Shown here: piece after piece, positions 26,671-35,030 of the stretch | Numbering within the stretch: position 1 is the first letter of the stretch | How the letters are laid out: each line of letters opens with the position of its first letter | NCBI GenBank assembly: GCA_041746735.1 | Contig: JBGTGP010000032.1 | Span: 62,001-126,000 of the forward strand | Direction of reading: 5' to 3' | Source of the DNA: Opimibacter sp041746735 | Lineage (GTDB): Bacteria > Bacteroidota > Bacteroidia > Chitinophagales > Saprospiraceae | Length of the DNA stretch: 64,000 nucleotides | The notes under the pieces: generated by a model | What the model was told of the DNA's origin: nothing | The model's input: the letters and a program-made list of their open reading frames with translations, nothing else | Databases searched by the model: none | Made by a program: the position numbers and the translations under genes

Positions 26671-29415
26671 ATGTTACGAAGCCTCCCGGGATGCCTGCTG
26701 ATGCTGCTATGGTGTAGTGGAGTCAGCGCTCAGACCACACTCTCCGGTATCCTGTTGGATAAAGATACCCGACGTCCACTCACTGGCATCTGGATCCGGA
26801 CTGATCTGCCGTCAGAAACCACCACCAATGCCGATGGCCGGTTTACAATACAGCATGCAGAAAGCACGGTGATCCGCCTCCTGGTCTATATACAACGCGA
26901 ACCATCAGAGTATCAGCGGGAAATCCCACCTTCGGCCGACTATGATCTGGGACAAGTCCTGGTGACTTCCTTTTCGACCCAACTCCTGGACTTCGAGTTG
27001 CCTACGATCACACTTGAAGATGGTGATGATCAGCAAAATGCCAATATCTCTGGCCTTCTTCAATCAGGCGACGATCTGTTTGGCCGGATGACCAACTTTG
27101 CTTTCAGCCCGGCCCGTTTCAGACGCAGAGGTCTGGAATCTGAATACAGCGAAGGGTATCTCAACCATCTACCCGTCAATGACCTCGAGTCCGGTGCTCT
27201 TTTCTGGAGCAATTGGGGTGGGCTCAATGATGTCATGCGCCTGGATCAGGCCGTGATCGGAGCCGAGATGGCCGAATGGGGCTTCGGGGGGATCAGCAGC
27301 ACCTTCAATACTGACCTGCGCGCCTCCAGCCAGCGCAGGCAAACCCGCTTGAGCTACGCTGTGACCAACCGCAATTATCGCAATCGCATCATGGGTACCT
27401 GGTCCACAGGCCAGACACCTTCAGGCTGGGCTGTTACGCTGTCTGGGTCACGACGCTGGGCACAGGAAGGATTTGTGGAAGGCACGTTCTATGATGCCTG
27501 GTCATGGTTTGCCTCCGTCGATAAAAAACTGGGAGACCGTCATCGTCTCAATATCATGGGAATGGCCGCACCTTATAAGCGTGGGGGAGGAAGTACCTCT
27601 ATTCAGGAACTCTATGATCTGTCAGGTGACCCCTATTACAATTCTTTCTGGGGATACCAGCAGGGGAAAAAACGGAGTGCCAGAATCTATCATGCCGATC
27701 AGCCACTCCTGATGCTGCGACATGATTTTGAGATCAGCCGGCAACTGAAACTCACAACCGCGATCGGATATCAAACTGGAAAGAGTGCTATCGAAGCACT
27801 GGATTGGCTCAATGCCAATGACCCTCGGCCGGACTATTACCGCCGTCTGCCGAGTTATGTGGATGATCCGGTGCTGGCGGAACAAATGCGGAGTGTCCTG
27901 ACCTCCAATCCGGAACTCCTCCAAATCCAGTGGGACAAACTGTATCAGGTCAATCTCAACAGCCAGTTTACCGTCCACAATGTTGACGGTGTACCTGGCC
28001 AATCCCATACCGGTGCGTTGAGTAGTTATATCATGGAAGAACGTCGCAGTGATCTGGACAAGAAAAGTGGTAATATGGTGCTGCAGTATCAGGTCAACGA
28101 TAAAAGTCAATTGCACGTGGGCCTGAGTGCGACCATTCAGGATATGCGGAATTACAAGATCGTATCGGATTTGCTGGGAGGTGAGTTTTATATCGACTGG
28201 GATAAATTTGCCGCCCAGGACTTTCCAGGAAATGAGGCCGCACAGCAGAATGATCTGCGTCGTCCTAACCGAATATTGCAAGTGGGCGATCAATTTGGGT
28301 GGGACTTTTATTCCCGTATCCGGCAACAGTCAGCCTGGTTGTCCTATGAGGTTGATACGCGGCACTGGGAGCTGGCGCTCGCCGGTTCGTTTAAAAATCA
28401 TGTGTACTGGCGTGATGGCCAAACGCAGAATGGCAAGTTTCCTGAAAATTCATTTGGGGAAAGTGAGAAAAACACGTTTACCCTTCCATCCGCCAAAGCA
28501 CTTGTGCGGTATAAGATCGATGGCCGAAATTATGTGACGGTTTCCGGGATGGTATCCGAACTCGCTCCAACTTTTCGCAATGCCTACATCTCATCCCGAA
28601 CACGCCATGATGTAGTAACTGGCCTTGAAACTGAAAAACTCATGTCCGGCGAGATTCGCTATGACCTCAATGCACCCTATCTGAAAATGTCCGTGAGCGG
28701 ATATTACATATCGTCCACAGATGGGATCGAGTCCACCAGTTTTTATCATGATGATGAAAACACCTTTGTCAATTTTAACCTGACCCATATTGACAAAGGA
28801 TATTCCGGGATAGAAGCCGCTTTCGAGTATAAAGTTGTACCCAGCCTGTCCGTTCAGGGTGCAGCTGCGATCGGTCAGTATATATATACTTCCAGGCCGA
28901 CGGCGACCGTGACGCAGGACAACAACGGCAGTGTCCTTCAACAAGACGTCACCATCTATGCCAAGAACCTCTATGTCTCCGGCACACCGCAATCCGCCTA
29001 TACCGGGGGACTGACCTACCGCTCTAAAAACTTCTGGACACTGTATCTCAATGTCAATTACTTCCAGGAGAGCTGGATCAATTTCAATCCCTTACGCCGC
29101 ACCACGAATGCGGTGGATCTGGTGGAATATCCCAGTCAGCGATGGGATGATATTGTCCTGCAAGAGAAGGTCGATCCGGCATGGACGCTCGATATTTCTT
29201 TTTATAAATCATGGCTGCTCAACTGGCCGAAAAACAGGACCTACTTTGCACTCAATTTCGGTATCTCCAATCTGCTCAACAATCAGGATTATATCAATGG
29301 CGGCTATGAGCAGTACCGTTACGATTTTGACAATAAAGATCCCCATACTTTTCCTTCACGGTACTCTTACATGCAGGGTCTGAATTATTTTATTCAGGGA
29401 AGCATGCGTTTTTAA
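26671..29415 (+). CDS. TonB-dependent outer-membrane receptor
   Basis: 914 residues. Signal peptide ending VSAQ, then a carboxypeptidase-regulatory-like domain (TTLSGILLDKDTRRPLTGIW, TTTNADGRFTI), a divergent plug (SPARFRRRGLESEYSEGYLN, GFGGISSTFN) and a large barrel ending SRYSYMQGLNYFIQGSMRF with terminal Phe. Functions as an energised gated channel for a large ligand. It heads a three-gene cluster with a DUF5689 lipoprotein (20 bases downstream) and a secreted PLD protein. The ligand is unknown; the neighbours suggest it imports products of the secreted hydrolase. Confidence 0.88.
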   Translation: MLRSLPGCLLMLLWCSGVSAQTTLSGILLDKDTRRPLTGIWIRTDLPSETTTNADGRFTIQHAESTVIRLLVYIQREPSEYQREIPPSADYDLGQVLVTSFSTQLLDFELPTITLEDGDDQQNANISGLLQSGDDLFGRMTNFAFSPARFRRRGLESEYSEGYLNHLPVNDLESGALFWSNWGGLNDVMRLDQAVIGAEMAEWGFGGISSTFNTDLRASSQRRQTRLSYAVTNRNYRNRIMGTWSTGQTPSGWAVTLSGSRRWAQEGFVEGTFYDAWSWFASVDKKLGDRHRLNIMGMAAPYKRGGGSTSIQELYDLSGDPYYNSFWGYQQGKKRSARIYHADQPLLMLRHDFEISRQLKLTTAIGYQTGKSAIEALDWLNANDPRPDYYRRLPSYVDDPVLAEQMRSVLTSNPELLQIQWDKLYQVNLNSQFTVHNVDGVPGQSHTGALSSYIMEERRSDLDKKSGNMVLQYQVNDKSQLHVGLSATIQDMRNYKIVSDLLGGEFYIDWDKFAAQDFPGNEAAQQNDLRRPNRILQVGDQFGWDFYSRIRQQSAWLSYEVDTRHWELALAGSFKNHVYWRDGQTQNGKFPENSFGESEKNTFTLPSAKALVRYKIDGRNYVTVSGMVSELAPTFRNAYISSRTRHDVVTGLETEKLMSGEIRYDLNAPYLKMSVSGYYISSTDGIESTSFYHDDENTFVNFNLTHIDKGYSGIEAAFEYKVVPSLSVQGAAAIGQYIYTSRPTATVTQDNNGSVLQQDVTIYAKNLYVSGTPQSAYTGGLTYRSKNFWTLYLNVNYFQESWINFNPLRRTTNAVDLVEYPSQRWDDIVLQEKVDPAWTLDISFYKSWLLNWPKNRTYFALNFGISNLLNNQDYINGGYEQYRYDFDNKDPHTFPSRYSYMQGLNYFIQGSMRF

Positions 29416-29435
29416 TTTAAAGCTGAACCAAGTAT

Positions 29436-31352
29436 ATGTACGACTATATGATTTCTTCGTTACGGTTTCTTTTGATCCTATGCTGGGGACTGCTGTTACC
29501 GGTAGCCTGTGTAGACCTCGACTATGATCAGCCTCCTGCCGGCGGCCTGGATCCCAATCTGACGACCAATATCAGCATCGCCGAACTCAAAGCCCGTCAC
29601 ACCATCGGTCAGTACGAAGAGATTACAGACGATGTGACATTTTCGGCGCTCGTGATCAGTAGCGATGCGGAAGGCAATTTTTTCAAACAACTCGTGGTGT
29701 CGGATGAGACAGGAGGAATAGAACTGCGTGTAGAAATGACCGATATGCATAATGTCTATCCGGTCGGGCGCAAAGTGTATATCAAAGCAAAAGGATTATG
29801 GTTGGGCGACTACAATGGACTGACGCAGCTTGGTGCTGGCGTAGTCGGATCAGGCAATAATGCGGAACTGATCCGCATACCGGAATCACTTGTAGATCTT
29901 TATGTCGTGCCTGCAACCTATGGGAATACGGTCACCCCCAAAGTGTTGACACTCGATCAGCTTTCACTGGCTGATGTCAGTACATTGGTGCGGTTTGAGC
30001 AGGTCCAGTTTGTAGGGGCAGATGCAGGGCTACCGTTTGCGGATGCCGTGCTGCAGTTGACAGTCAATCGTGAATTTGAAGACTGTTCGCGCCGTCGTTT
30101 GATCCTTCGGACAAGTGGTTTTTCCAGCTTTGCCGGGGATTTGACGCCAACCGGTAGCGGTAGTATCACGGGTGTGTTGAGCATTTTTAGGGATACCTAT
30201 CAATTTACAATTCGGGATCTGGATGATGTCCAGATGGCTGGTGAGCGCTGCTCTGCGTCTACGATGACGATTGCCGCGGTGCGTCAGATATTTACAGGCA
30301 GTACCGTTGCTCTTCCAGCCGGTACGATCAGGGGTACGGTCATCAGTGATTACAATTCGCAGTCGGTCACCGGCCGTAATCTATATCTTCAGGATGCAAC
30401 GGGTGGTATTGCACTTCGTTTTGCCTCCAATCACACTTTTACGCTTGGCGCAGAGATCAGTGTAGATGTAGCTGGTGGATTGATGAGTGAATTCAGTGGT
30501 CTGCTGCAGATCGACGGATTGCCCAATGGAGCGGCAACGCTGGATGGCCATCCAGGTGATGTGACGCCACAAGGGGCTACGGTCCTCGAAGTGCTCACCA
30601 ATGCTCAGGCCTGGGAATCCACGCTGGTCCGGATCAGCAATGCTACGCTGTCCGACAATACGATCTTCAATGGTTCGGTAACCGTCAGCGATGCCACCGG
30701 TAGTATGGTGCTTTTTACCCGTAGCCAATCCACTTTTGCGTCAAACGTACTTCCTACCGGACAGGTGACGATTACGGCTATCGTTTCGGAGTTTAATACG
30801 CCGCAACTCATCATCCGCAATGCCAGTGATGTCACAGGCGGTGGTTCAGGCGGCGGCGATGATATCGATGAACCCTTTACGAGTGTCCCCAACAATGTGG
30901 ATATCAATCTGCCGGGATGGGTGAATGTCGCGGTGAAAGGTACGCGGTTGTGGAGAGCACAGGTATTCTCAGGCAATACCTATGCTCAGGCTACTGCCTT
31001 CAATGATGCGGCTGCTGAGATGGAAGCCTGGCTAATCACACCGCCCGTCATCCTCGATGAAGCAAAAAAACTCACCTTCGAAAGCGCTAAAGCATTTTGG
31101 GTACATGATGGCCTGTCGGTCTGGATCTCTCAGAATTTCAACGGAACGGATGTGACCGGTGCGACATGGCTGCCCCTCAGTGCAGTATTGGCGGGTGCAG
31201 GGGACGCTGACCATGCATTTATCCCCTCTGGTAATGTCGATCTTTCCGGTTATAGTGGCACCGTCCGGATCGGATTTAAATATACTGGCAGTGGTCCTGG
31301 CGGCCAAACGACGTCCTGCCGGATCGATAATGTCAAAATCGAAAAATTATAG
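29436..31352 (+). CDS. DUF5689 lipoprotein with repeated OB-like segments
   Basis: 638 residues. Lipoprotein signal with lipobox LPVAC; an ATG at 29448 is an alternative start. The N-terminal ~230 residues match the DUF5689 pattern (TNISIAELKARH, ISSDAEGNFFKQLVVSDETGGIELR). Two further segments share the same beta-strand layout (GTVISDYNSQSVTGRNLYLQ and LVRISNATLSDNTIFNG), recalling OB-fold YhcR-type modules. The C-terminal ~150 residues (LPGWVNVAVKGTRLWRAQVF onward) resemble a choice-of-anchor J / cleaved-adhesin jelly roll. A Gly-Gly-Ser linker joins the parts. Likely a surface lipoprotein partner of the upstream TonB receptor, binding substrate. Confidence 0.8.
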   Translation: MYDYMISSLRFLLILCWGLLLPVACVDLDYDQPPAGGLDPNLTTNISIAELKARHTIGQYEEITDDVTFSALVISSDAEGNFFKQLVVSDETGGIELRVEMTDMHNVYPVGRKVYIKAKGLWLGDYNGLTQLGAGVVGSGNNAELIRIPESLVDLYVVPATYGNTVTPKVLTLDQLSLADVSTLVRFEQVQFVGADAGLPFADAVLQLTVNREFEDCSRRRLILRTSGFSSFAGDLTPTGSGSITGVLSIFRDTYQFTIRDLDDVQMAGERCSASTMTIAAVRQIFTGSTVALPAGTIRGTVISDYNSQSVTGRNLYLQDATGGIALRFASNHTFTLGAEISVDVAGGLMSEFSGLLQIDGLPNGAATLDGHPGDVTPQGATVLEVLTNAQAWESTLVRISNATLSDNTIFNGSVTVSDATGSMVLFTRSQSTFASNVLPTGQVTITAIVSEFNTPQLIIRNASDVTGGGSGGGDDIDEPFTSVPNNVDINLPGWVNVAVKGTRLWRAQVFSGNTYAQATAFNDAAAEMEAWLITPPVILDEAKKLTFESAKAFWVHDGLSVWISQNFNGTDVTGATWLPLSAVLAGAGDADHAFIPSGNVDLSGYSGTVRIGFKYTGSGPGGQTTSCRIDNVKIEKL

Positions 31353-31363
31353 TCCAGCGCACT

Positions 31364-33517
31364 TTGCTCCACAGTTTCAGGTACTGGCTTTCGGTAGGTC
31401 TTGTTGTTTGTACCTGGACACATCTTCAAAGTCAGCAATCCATTGAGCAGATCAGGCAATTGCCATTAGGGTCTGTCGTCACTACTTCAGGGACGATTTC
31501 TTCCGGTCCGGATTTTGGCCAGATCCGCTATCTGCAGGACTTTAGTGCGGGTATCGCCCTTTTTGCCTCATCCCTCAACAGCACCAGGCCTGGAGATTCT
31601 GTCCGGGTCACAGGAGTGCTATCTGAATATAGGGGAGAGCTCCAACTTTCTCCGGTTTCTTCCTGGCAAATGATCAGTTCTGGCAAGGATCTCACACCTA
31701 TTATCACAGATCAGTTAGAATCGATTTTTGATGGTGCATTCGCTTCCCGTAAAATGATCCTGACCTGTATGGGGATATCATCCTGCGAATCATTTATTGA
31801 CGAAGGTTGGTATGTCCTGTATGACCAGCAGGGACACGTCACGCGATTGTGGATAGCCCGTGATCACCAGATGATTGGCTTTCCGCTGACAGACCGGCCG
31901 GTGCATATAGAAGGAATCTGGACCCGGTTTGAAGACCAATACCAACTTCGCGCACAAACCATCACAGATGCTTCTGAAGCATCTTGCCCGTTTATTTCCA
32001 AAGGTCATCATACATTTTACGATGATCTACCCCTTCTGGTCTGGGATCAGGTGCAACCGGCTACATCATCCGTCTGGATTGGCGATAGTACATTCTCCCG
32101 CCAGATCCATCTGGGGCTTACGGGCAGCAGGGTAGAGGTGGTAGCCGATTCCCTTCCATACGGCAGGGTATTGGAGGCAAGACTTGAACAACAGGACCAA
32201 GAAGGCATGACCTTTCGGAGTGCCCCTTTGTATATCAGTACTCCGGCTCCATCACCGGATCAGATCAAAGTTTTATTCAATCGTCCGGTGCTGGCTTCAT
32301 TTTCTGATGGCAGCATGCCGCATGCAGTAGGATCGTCTGTGATCGAATCGGATCTGATTCAGCGGATCGATGCGGTGCAGCATACGCTGGATATTGCTAT
32401 GTACAATACCACGCGGGCTACGCTGGTGGAGGCTGTAAGCCGTGCGGCACAGCGCGGTGTGCGTGTCCGCTATATCGCGGATGATGAAACCTCCAATAGT
32501 GCCTTACAGGGTGCATTACCTTTTACGGTCCGTTACCGGAGTGGTGACGGGATCATGCACCACAAATTTGTTTTGGCAGATGAAGGACATGGTGACATCG
32601 CATGGCTTTGGACGGGGAGTACCAACTGGAGTGCCAACCAACTTTCCTCAGATCCCAATCACGCGTTGATCATCCGGCACTCGTCGCTGATGGAAAATTA
32701 TCTTACGGAGTTTGAAGAGATGTGGGGTAGAGAGCCCGGACACACAGGCAGCAGGTATGGTGATGTTAAAATCCAGAACACAGCTTCTCTTTTTATCCAG
32801 GATGGGCTGGAGATCGAAAGTTATTTCTCCCCATCCGACGAAACTAATTGCCGGCTTATCGGAGCACTCCAGTCAGCCGATCATCATGTGATGATTGGAT
32901 TATTGTTGCTGACGCGGGAGGATCTGACGGATGAAATAATTAGTTTGCATGAGCGGGGTGTGCAAGTGAGGGTGATTGTGGAGGATGAATCGTCTTCTGC
33001 AAATGCGTTAGCCAGGTTGCGCACAGCCAATGTCAGGGTCGCTACCCATGACTTGTCACCAATCTTTCATCACAAGTATGCCATCATCGATGAAGGTTAT
33101 CCGGATGCAGATCCGATGGTCATCAGTGGATCGCACAACTGGACCTGGAGTGCGGACCACATCAATGATGAAAACACACTCATCCTGCATGATCAGCGGA
33201 TCGCCAATATCTTCCGTCAGGAATTTGAAGCCCGGTGGCGAGAGCTACATCCTGTTTCAGTCCATGATGCCGAAAACGGTCTGCCGGCCATCTATCCCAA
33301 TCCGGCTACCGGCAACCTGTATCTGTACAATCCACGGTCTCAAGGATGCGAGGTGAAGCTGAGCGACCTGCAGGGTGTGCAGATCAGCACCACCACGATC
33401 GTCGCTGGGGAAACAGGATCACTTCATTGGTCAGCGCATTGTCCTGCGGGACAATATGTAGTGTCTATTAAGTGGCCCGACGACGTCTACACGGACAAAG
33501 TGGTCCTCCTGCGTTGA
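31364..33517 (+). CDS. Secreted phospholipase D-like protein/nuclease with T9SS tail
   Basis: 717 residues. No in-frame ATG fits; a TTG at 31364 opens a good signal peptide (MLHSFRYWLSVGLVVCTWTH...), 11 bases after the previous stop. An N-terminal OB-like domain (GSVVTTSGTISSGPDFGQIR, DSVRVTGVLSEYRGELQLSP) resembles those in the upstream DUF5689 protein. Two complete PLD motifs follow: HHKFVLAD with GSTN (~residue 400-420) and HHKYAIID with GSHN (~568-590). The C-terminal ~75 residues (IYPNPATGNLYLYN onward) form a T9SS type A sorting domain. This layout suits an extracellular phosphodiesterase acting on DNA, RNA or phospholipid; the OB domain favours nucleic acid. Confidence 0.88.
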   Translation: MLHSFRYWLSVGLVVCTWTHLQSQQSIEQIRQLPLGSVVTTSGTISSGPDFGQIRYLQDFSAGIALFASSLNSTRPGDSVRVTGVLSEYRGELQLSPVSSWQMISSGKDLTPIITDQLESIFDGAFASRKMILTCMGISSCESFIDEGWYVLYDQQGHVTRLWIARDHQMIGFPLTDRPVHIEGIWTRFEDQYQLRAQTITDASEASCPFISKGHHTFYDDLPLLVWDQVQPATSSVWIGDSTFSRQIHLGLTGSRVEVVADSLPYGRVLEARLEQQDQEGMTFRSAPLYISTPAPSPDQIKVLFNRPVLASFSDGSMPHAVGSSVIESDLIQRIDAVQHTLDIAMYNTTRATLVEAVSRAAQRGVRVRYIADDETSNSALQGALPFTVRYRSGDGIMHHKFVLADEGHGDIAWLWTGSTNWSANQLSSDPNHALIIRHSSLMENYLTEFEEMWGREPGHTGSRYGDVKIQNTASLFIQDGLEIESYFSPSDETNCRLIGALQSADHHVMIGLLLLTREDLTDEIISLHERGVQVRVIVEDESSSANALARLRTANVRVATHDLSPIFHHKYAIIDEGYPDADPMVISGSHNWTWSADHINDENTLILHDQRIANIFRQEFEARWRELHPVSVHDAENGLPAIYPNPATGNLYLYNPRSQGCEVKLSDLQGVQISTTTIVAGETGSLHWSAHCPAGQYVVSIKWPDDVYTDKVVLLR

Positions 33518-33519
33518 TA

Positions 33520-33855
33520 TCAGGAAGTCGTAGTCTCAGAAGACGAAGCTCCTGATTTGCGGTATGCTTCTGTCATTTCCTTGGAGATAGAGCCTTTCGT
33601 TACGCGGACAAAGGTTTTTTCGCCGATCGTGAGAGTGACGATACCGCCGTCGATGCGGTTGATCCGGCCGATAAAGCCACTGGCGGTCACCACTTCTTCG
33701 CCTTTATCGAGGGCATCAAGAAATTTCACTTGTTCTTTTTGTTTCTTGGCCTGTGGGCGAATAAAAAAGAAAAAGATGACGACAAACATGAGAAGGAGGG
33801 GCCACAACGATCCCAATACACTGGGCTGGGCCTGAGCAATAAAGAGTGAAATCAT
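33520..33855 (-). CDS. yajC: Preprotein translocase subunit YajC
   Basis: 111 residues. Short N-terminus, one membrane segment (LLLMFVVIFFFFIRP), then the conserved cytoplasmic part with QAKKQKEQ, GEEVVTASGFIGRI and FVRVTKGSISKEM. YajC associates with SecDF in the Sec holotranslocon, and secDF is encoded ~11 kb away in this window. Follows the DUF1573 gene by 6 bases, a common Bacteroidota gene pair. Confidence 0.93.
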   Translation of the reverse strand: MISLFIAQAQPSVLGSLWPLLLMFVVIFFFFIRPQAKKQKEQVKFLDALDKGEEVVTASGFIGRINRIDGGIVTLTIGEKTFVRVTKGSISKEMTEAYRKSGASSSETTTS

Positions 33856-33861
33856 ATCAGA

Positions 33862-34353
33862 TTAGTTTGATTTGTTGACCGTGCCCTGGATTGTAATTTT
33901 ACTTTGGTTGGGCAACGTATTGGCAAAGATAGTCACCTCTTTGCTTTGGTGGCCGGGTCTGCCGGCGGTATTGAATTGGACCCGTATAGAGGCGCTGCTG
34001 TCCGGGGGTACGGGTTGTTGAGGCCATTCCGGTACGGTGCAGCCGCAACTGGAGGAGGCGTTGAGGATGAGGAGTGGGGCGGTGCCGATGTTGGTGAAAT
34101 GGTATTCCTGGGTGATGATATCGCCTTCGAAGGCAGTGCCGAAATCATAGATGGGCTCTTTCCACAGGAGGATGGGGAGAAAGCTGCTGTCGATGCTGCC
34201 ATCAGCCCGCATGGGGTTGTGGACCAGATCCGCAAGGGTGCCGGAAGGTTTGAATGGTTCCTGAGTCTGTTGGGTTTCGTCTGTCGACGGGGCTTTGCAT
34301 CCGGTCCCAAGGAGGGCCAGCAGAGCAAAGTATATCGTCAGGCGTGGAAACAC
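33862..34353 (-). CDS. DUF1573 lipoprotein
   Basis: 163 residues from a GTG start, with lipobox LLGTGC. The single DUF1573 domain is clear: YDFGTAFEGDIITQEYHFTN, IGTAPLLILNASSSCGCTVP and VQFNTAGRPGHQSKEVTIFAN. These Ig/MSP-like beta domains are frequent in Bacteroidota envelopes, but no molecular role is firmly assigned. A -7-like element on the minus strand (34358-34365) lies 4 bases before the start, implying a leaderless message. yajC follows. Confidence 0.87.
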   Translation of the reverse strand: MFPRLTIYFALLALLGTGCKAPSTDETQQTQEPFKPSGTLADLVHNPMRADGSIDSSFLPILLWKEPIYDFGTAFEGDIITQEYHFTNIGTAPLLILNASSSCGCTVPEWPQQPVPPDSSASIRVQFNTAGRPGHQSKEVTIFANTLPNQSKITIQGTVNKSN

Positions 34354-34381
34354 TTTGCAAATCTATTACTTTTGATGGGAC
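34354..34381. promoter_or_regulatory. Compact divergent promoter (DUF1573-yajC / aroK)
   Basis: The 28 bases between the two starts contain a minus-strand TAGATTTG (reverse complement of 34358-34365) and a plus-strand TACTTTTG (34367-34374), one base apart. Both transcripts would be almost leaderless. Confidence 0.5.
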
Positions 34382-34897
34382 ATGCGGATCTACCTGGTTG
34401 GCTTTATGGGTGCGGGCAAGTCTACGCTGGGCCAGCGTGTGGCTGCGGACCTTGATGTACCCTTTTTTGATACTGACACTGTGATTGCCGCGCAACTGGG
34501 TATGACCGTTCCGGATATCTTCCGGGTTCATGGTGAGATGTATTTCAGACATTACGAATCAGATGTATTGCGTCAGACGACATTTTATCCAAAGGCGCTC
34601 AATGCGACTGGTGCAGGATTACCGGTTCATGAGGATAATATGCAGTGGATGAATCGTCATGGCATCACGATCTATCTGCAATGGCCGGACGAAGCGATAC
34701 GCCGGCATCTGATGCTGGAGCGTGCTTCGCGACCGTTGCTGTCGGATCTGTCGGATATTGACGCAGGCCTCCGCATTCGGGAGTTGCTGGCCGTCCGTAA
34801 GCCGGTGTATGAGCAGGCGGCTATCACACTGGAACTTGCAGGCGAGGTGGAGTCTGATACGAAGTTGCTGGAGAAGGCCTGCAGATATGTGTGGTGA
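34382..34897 (+). CDS. aroK: Shikimate kinase
   Basis: 171 residues. Phosphorylates shikimate in aromatic amino-acid synthesis. P-loop GFMGAGKST at the N-terminus, FFDTDTVI with the shikimate-contacting Asp, FRVHGEMYFRHYES, and lid/adenine segment ASRPLLSD. The usual GGG shikimate-binding motif reads TGAG here (middle Gly to Ala), a mild deviation. Divergent from DUF1573 with 28 bases between starts. Confidence 0.88.
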   Translation: MRIYLVGFMGAGKSTLGQRVAADLDVPFFDTDTVIAAQLGMTVPDIFRVHGEMYFRHYESDVLRQTTFYPKALNATGAGLPVHEDNMQWMNRHGITIYLQWPDEAIRRHLMLERASRPLLSDLSDIDAGLRIRELLAVRKPVYEQAAITLELAGEVESDTKLLEKACRYVW

Positions 34898-34985
34898 TAG
34901 TTGGGGAAAATATCTTTATTACTTTTTAGATTGTCGGGCATACGTCCATTCGTGGGTTACAGTTTTATTTTTAATTGAAAATCTG

Positions 34986-34993
34986 TATATTTG
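34986..34993 (+). promoter_or_regulatory. TAnnTTTG -7 element for G-tract gene
   Basis: TATATTTG, 37 bases upstream of the ATG at 35031. It supports 35031 as the real gene start rather than the TTG at 35071. Confidence 0.45.
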
Positions 34994-35030
34994 AACAGTA
35001 ATAATTCTTCAAACTTTAAATTTCCAGATC

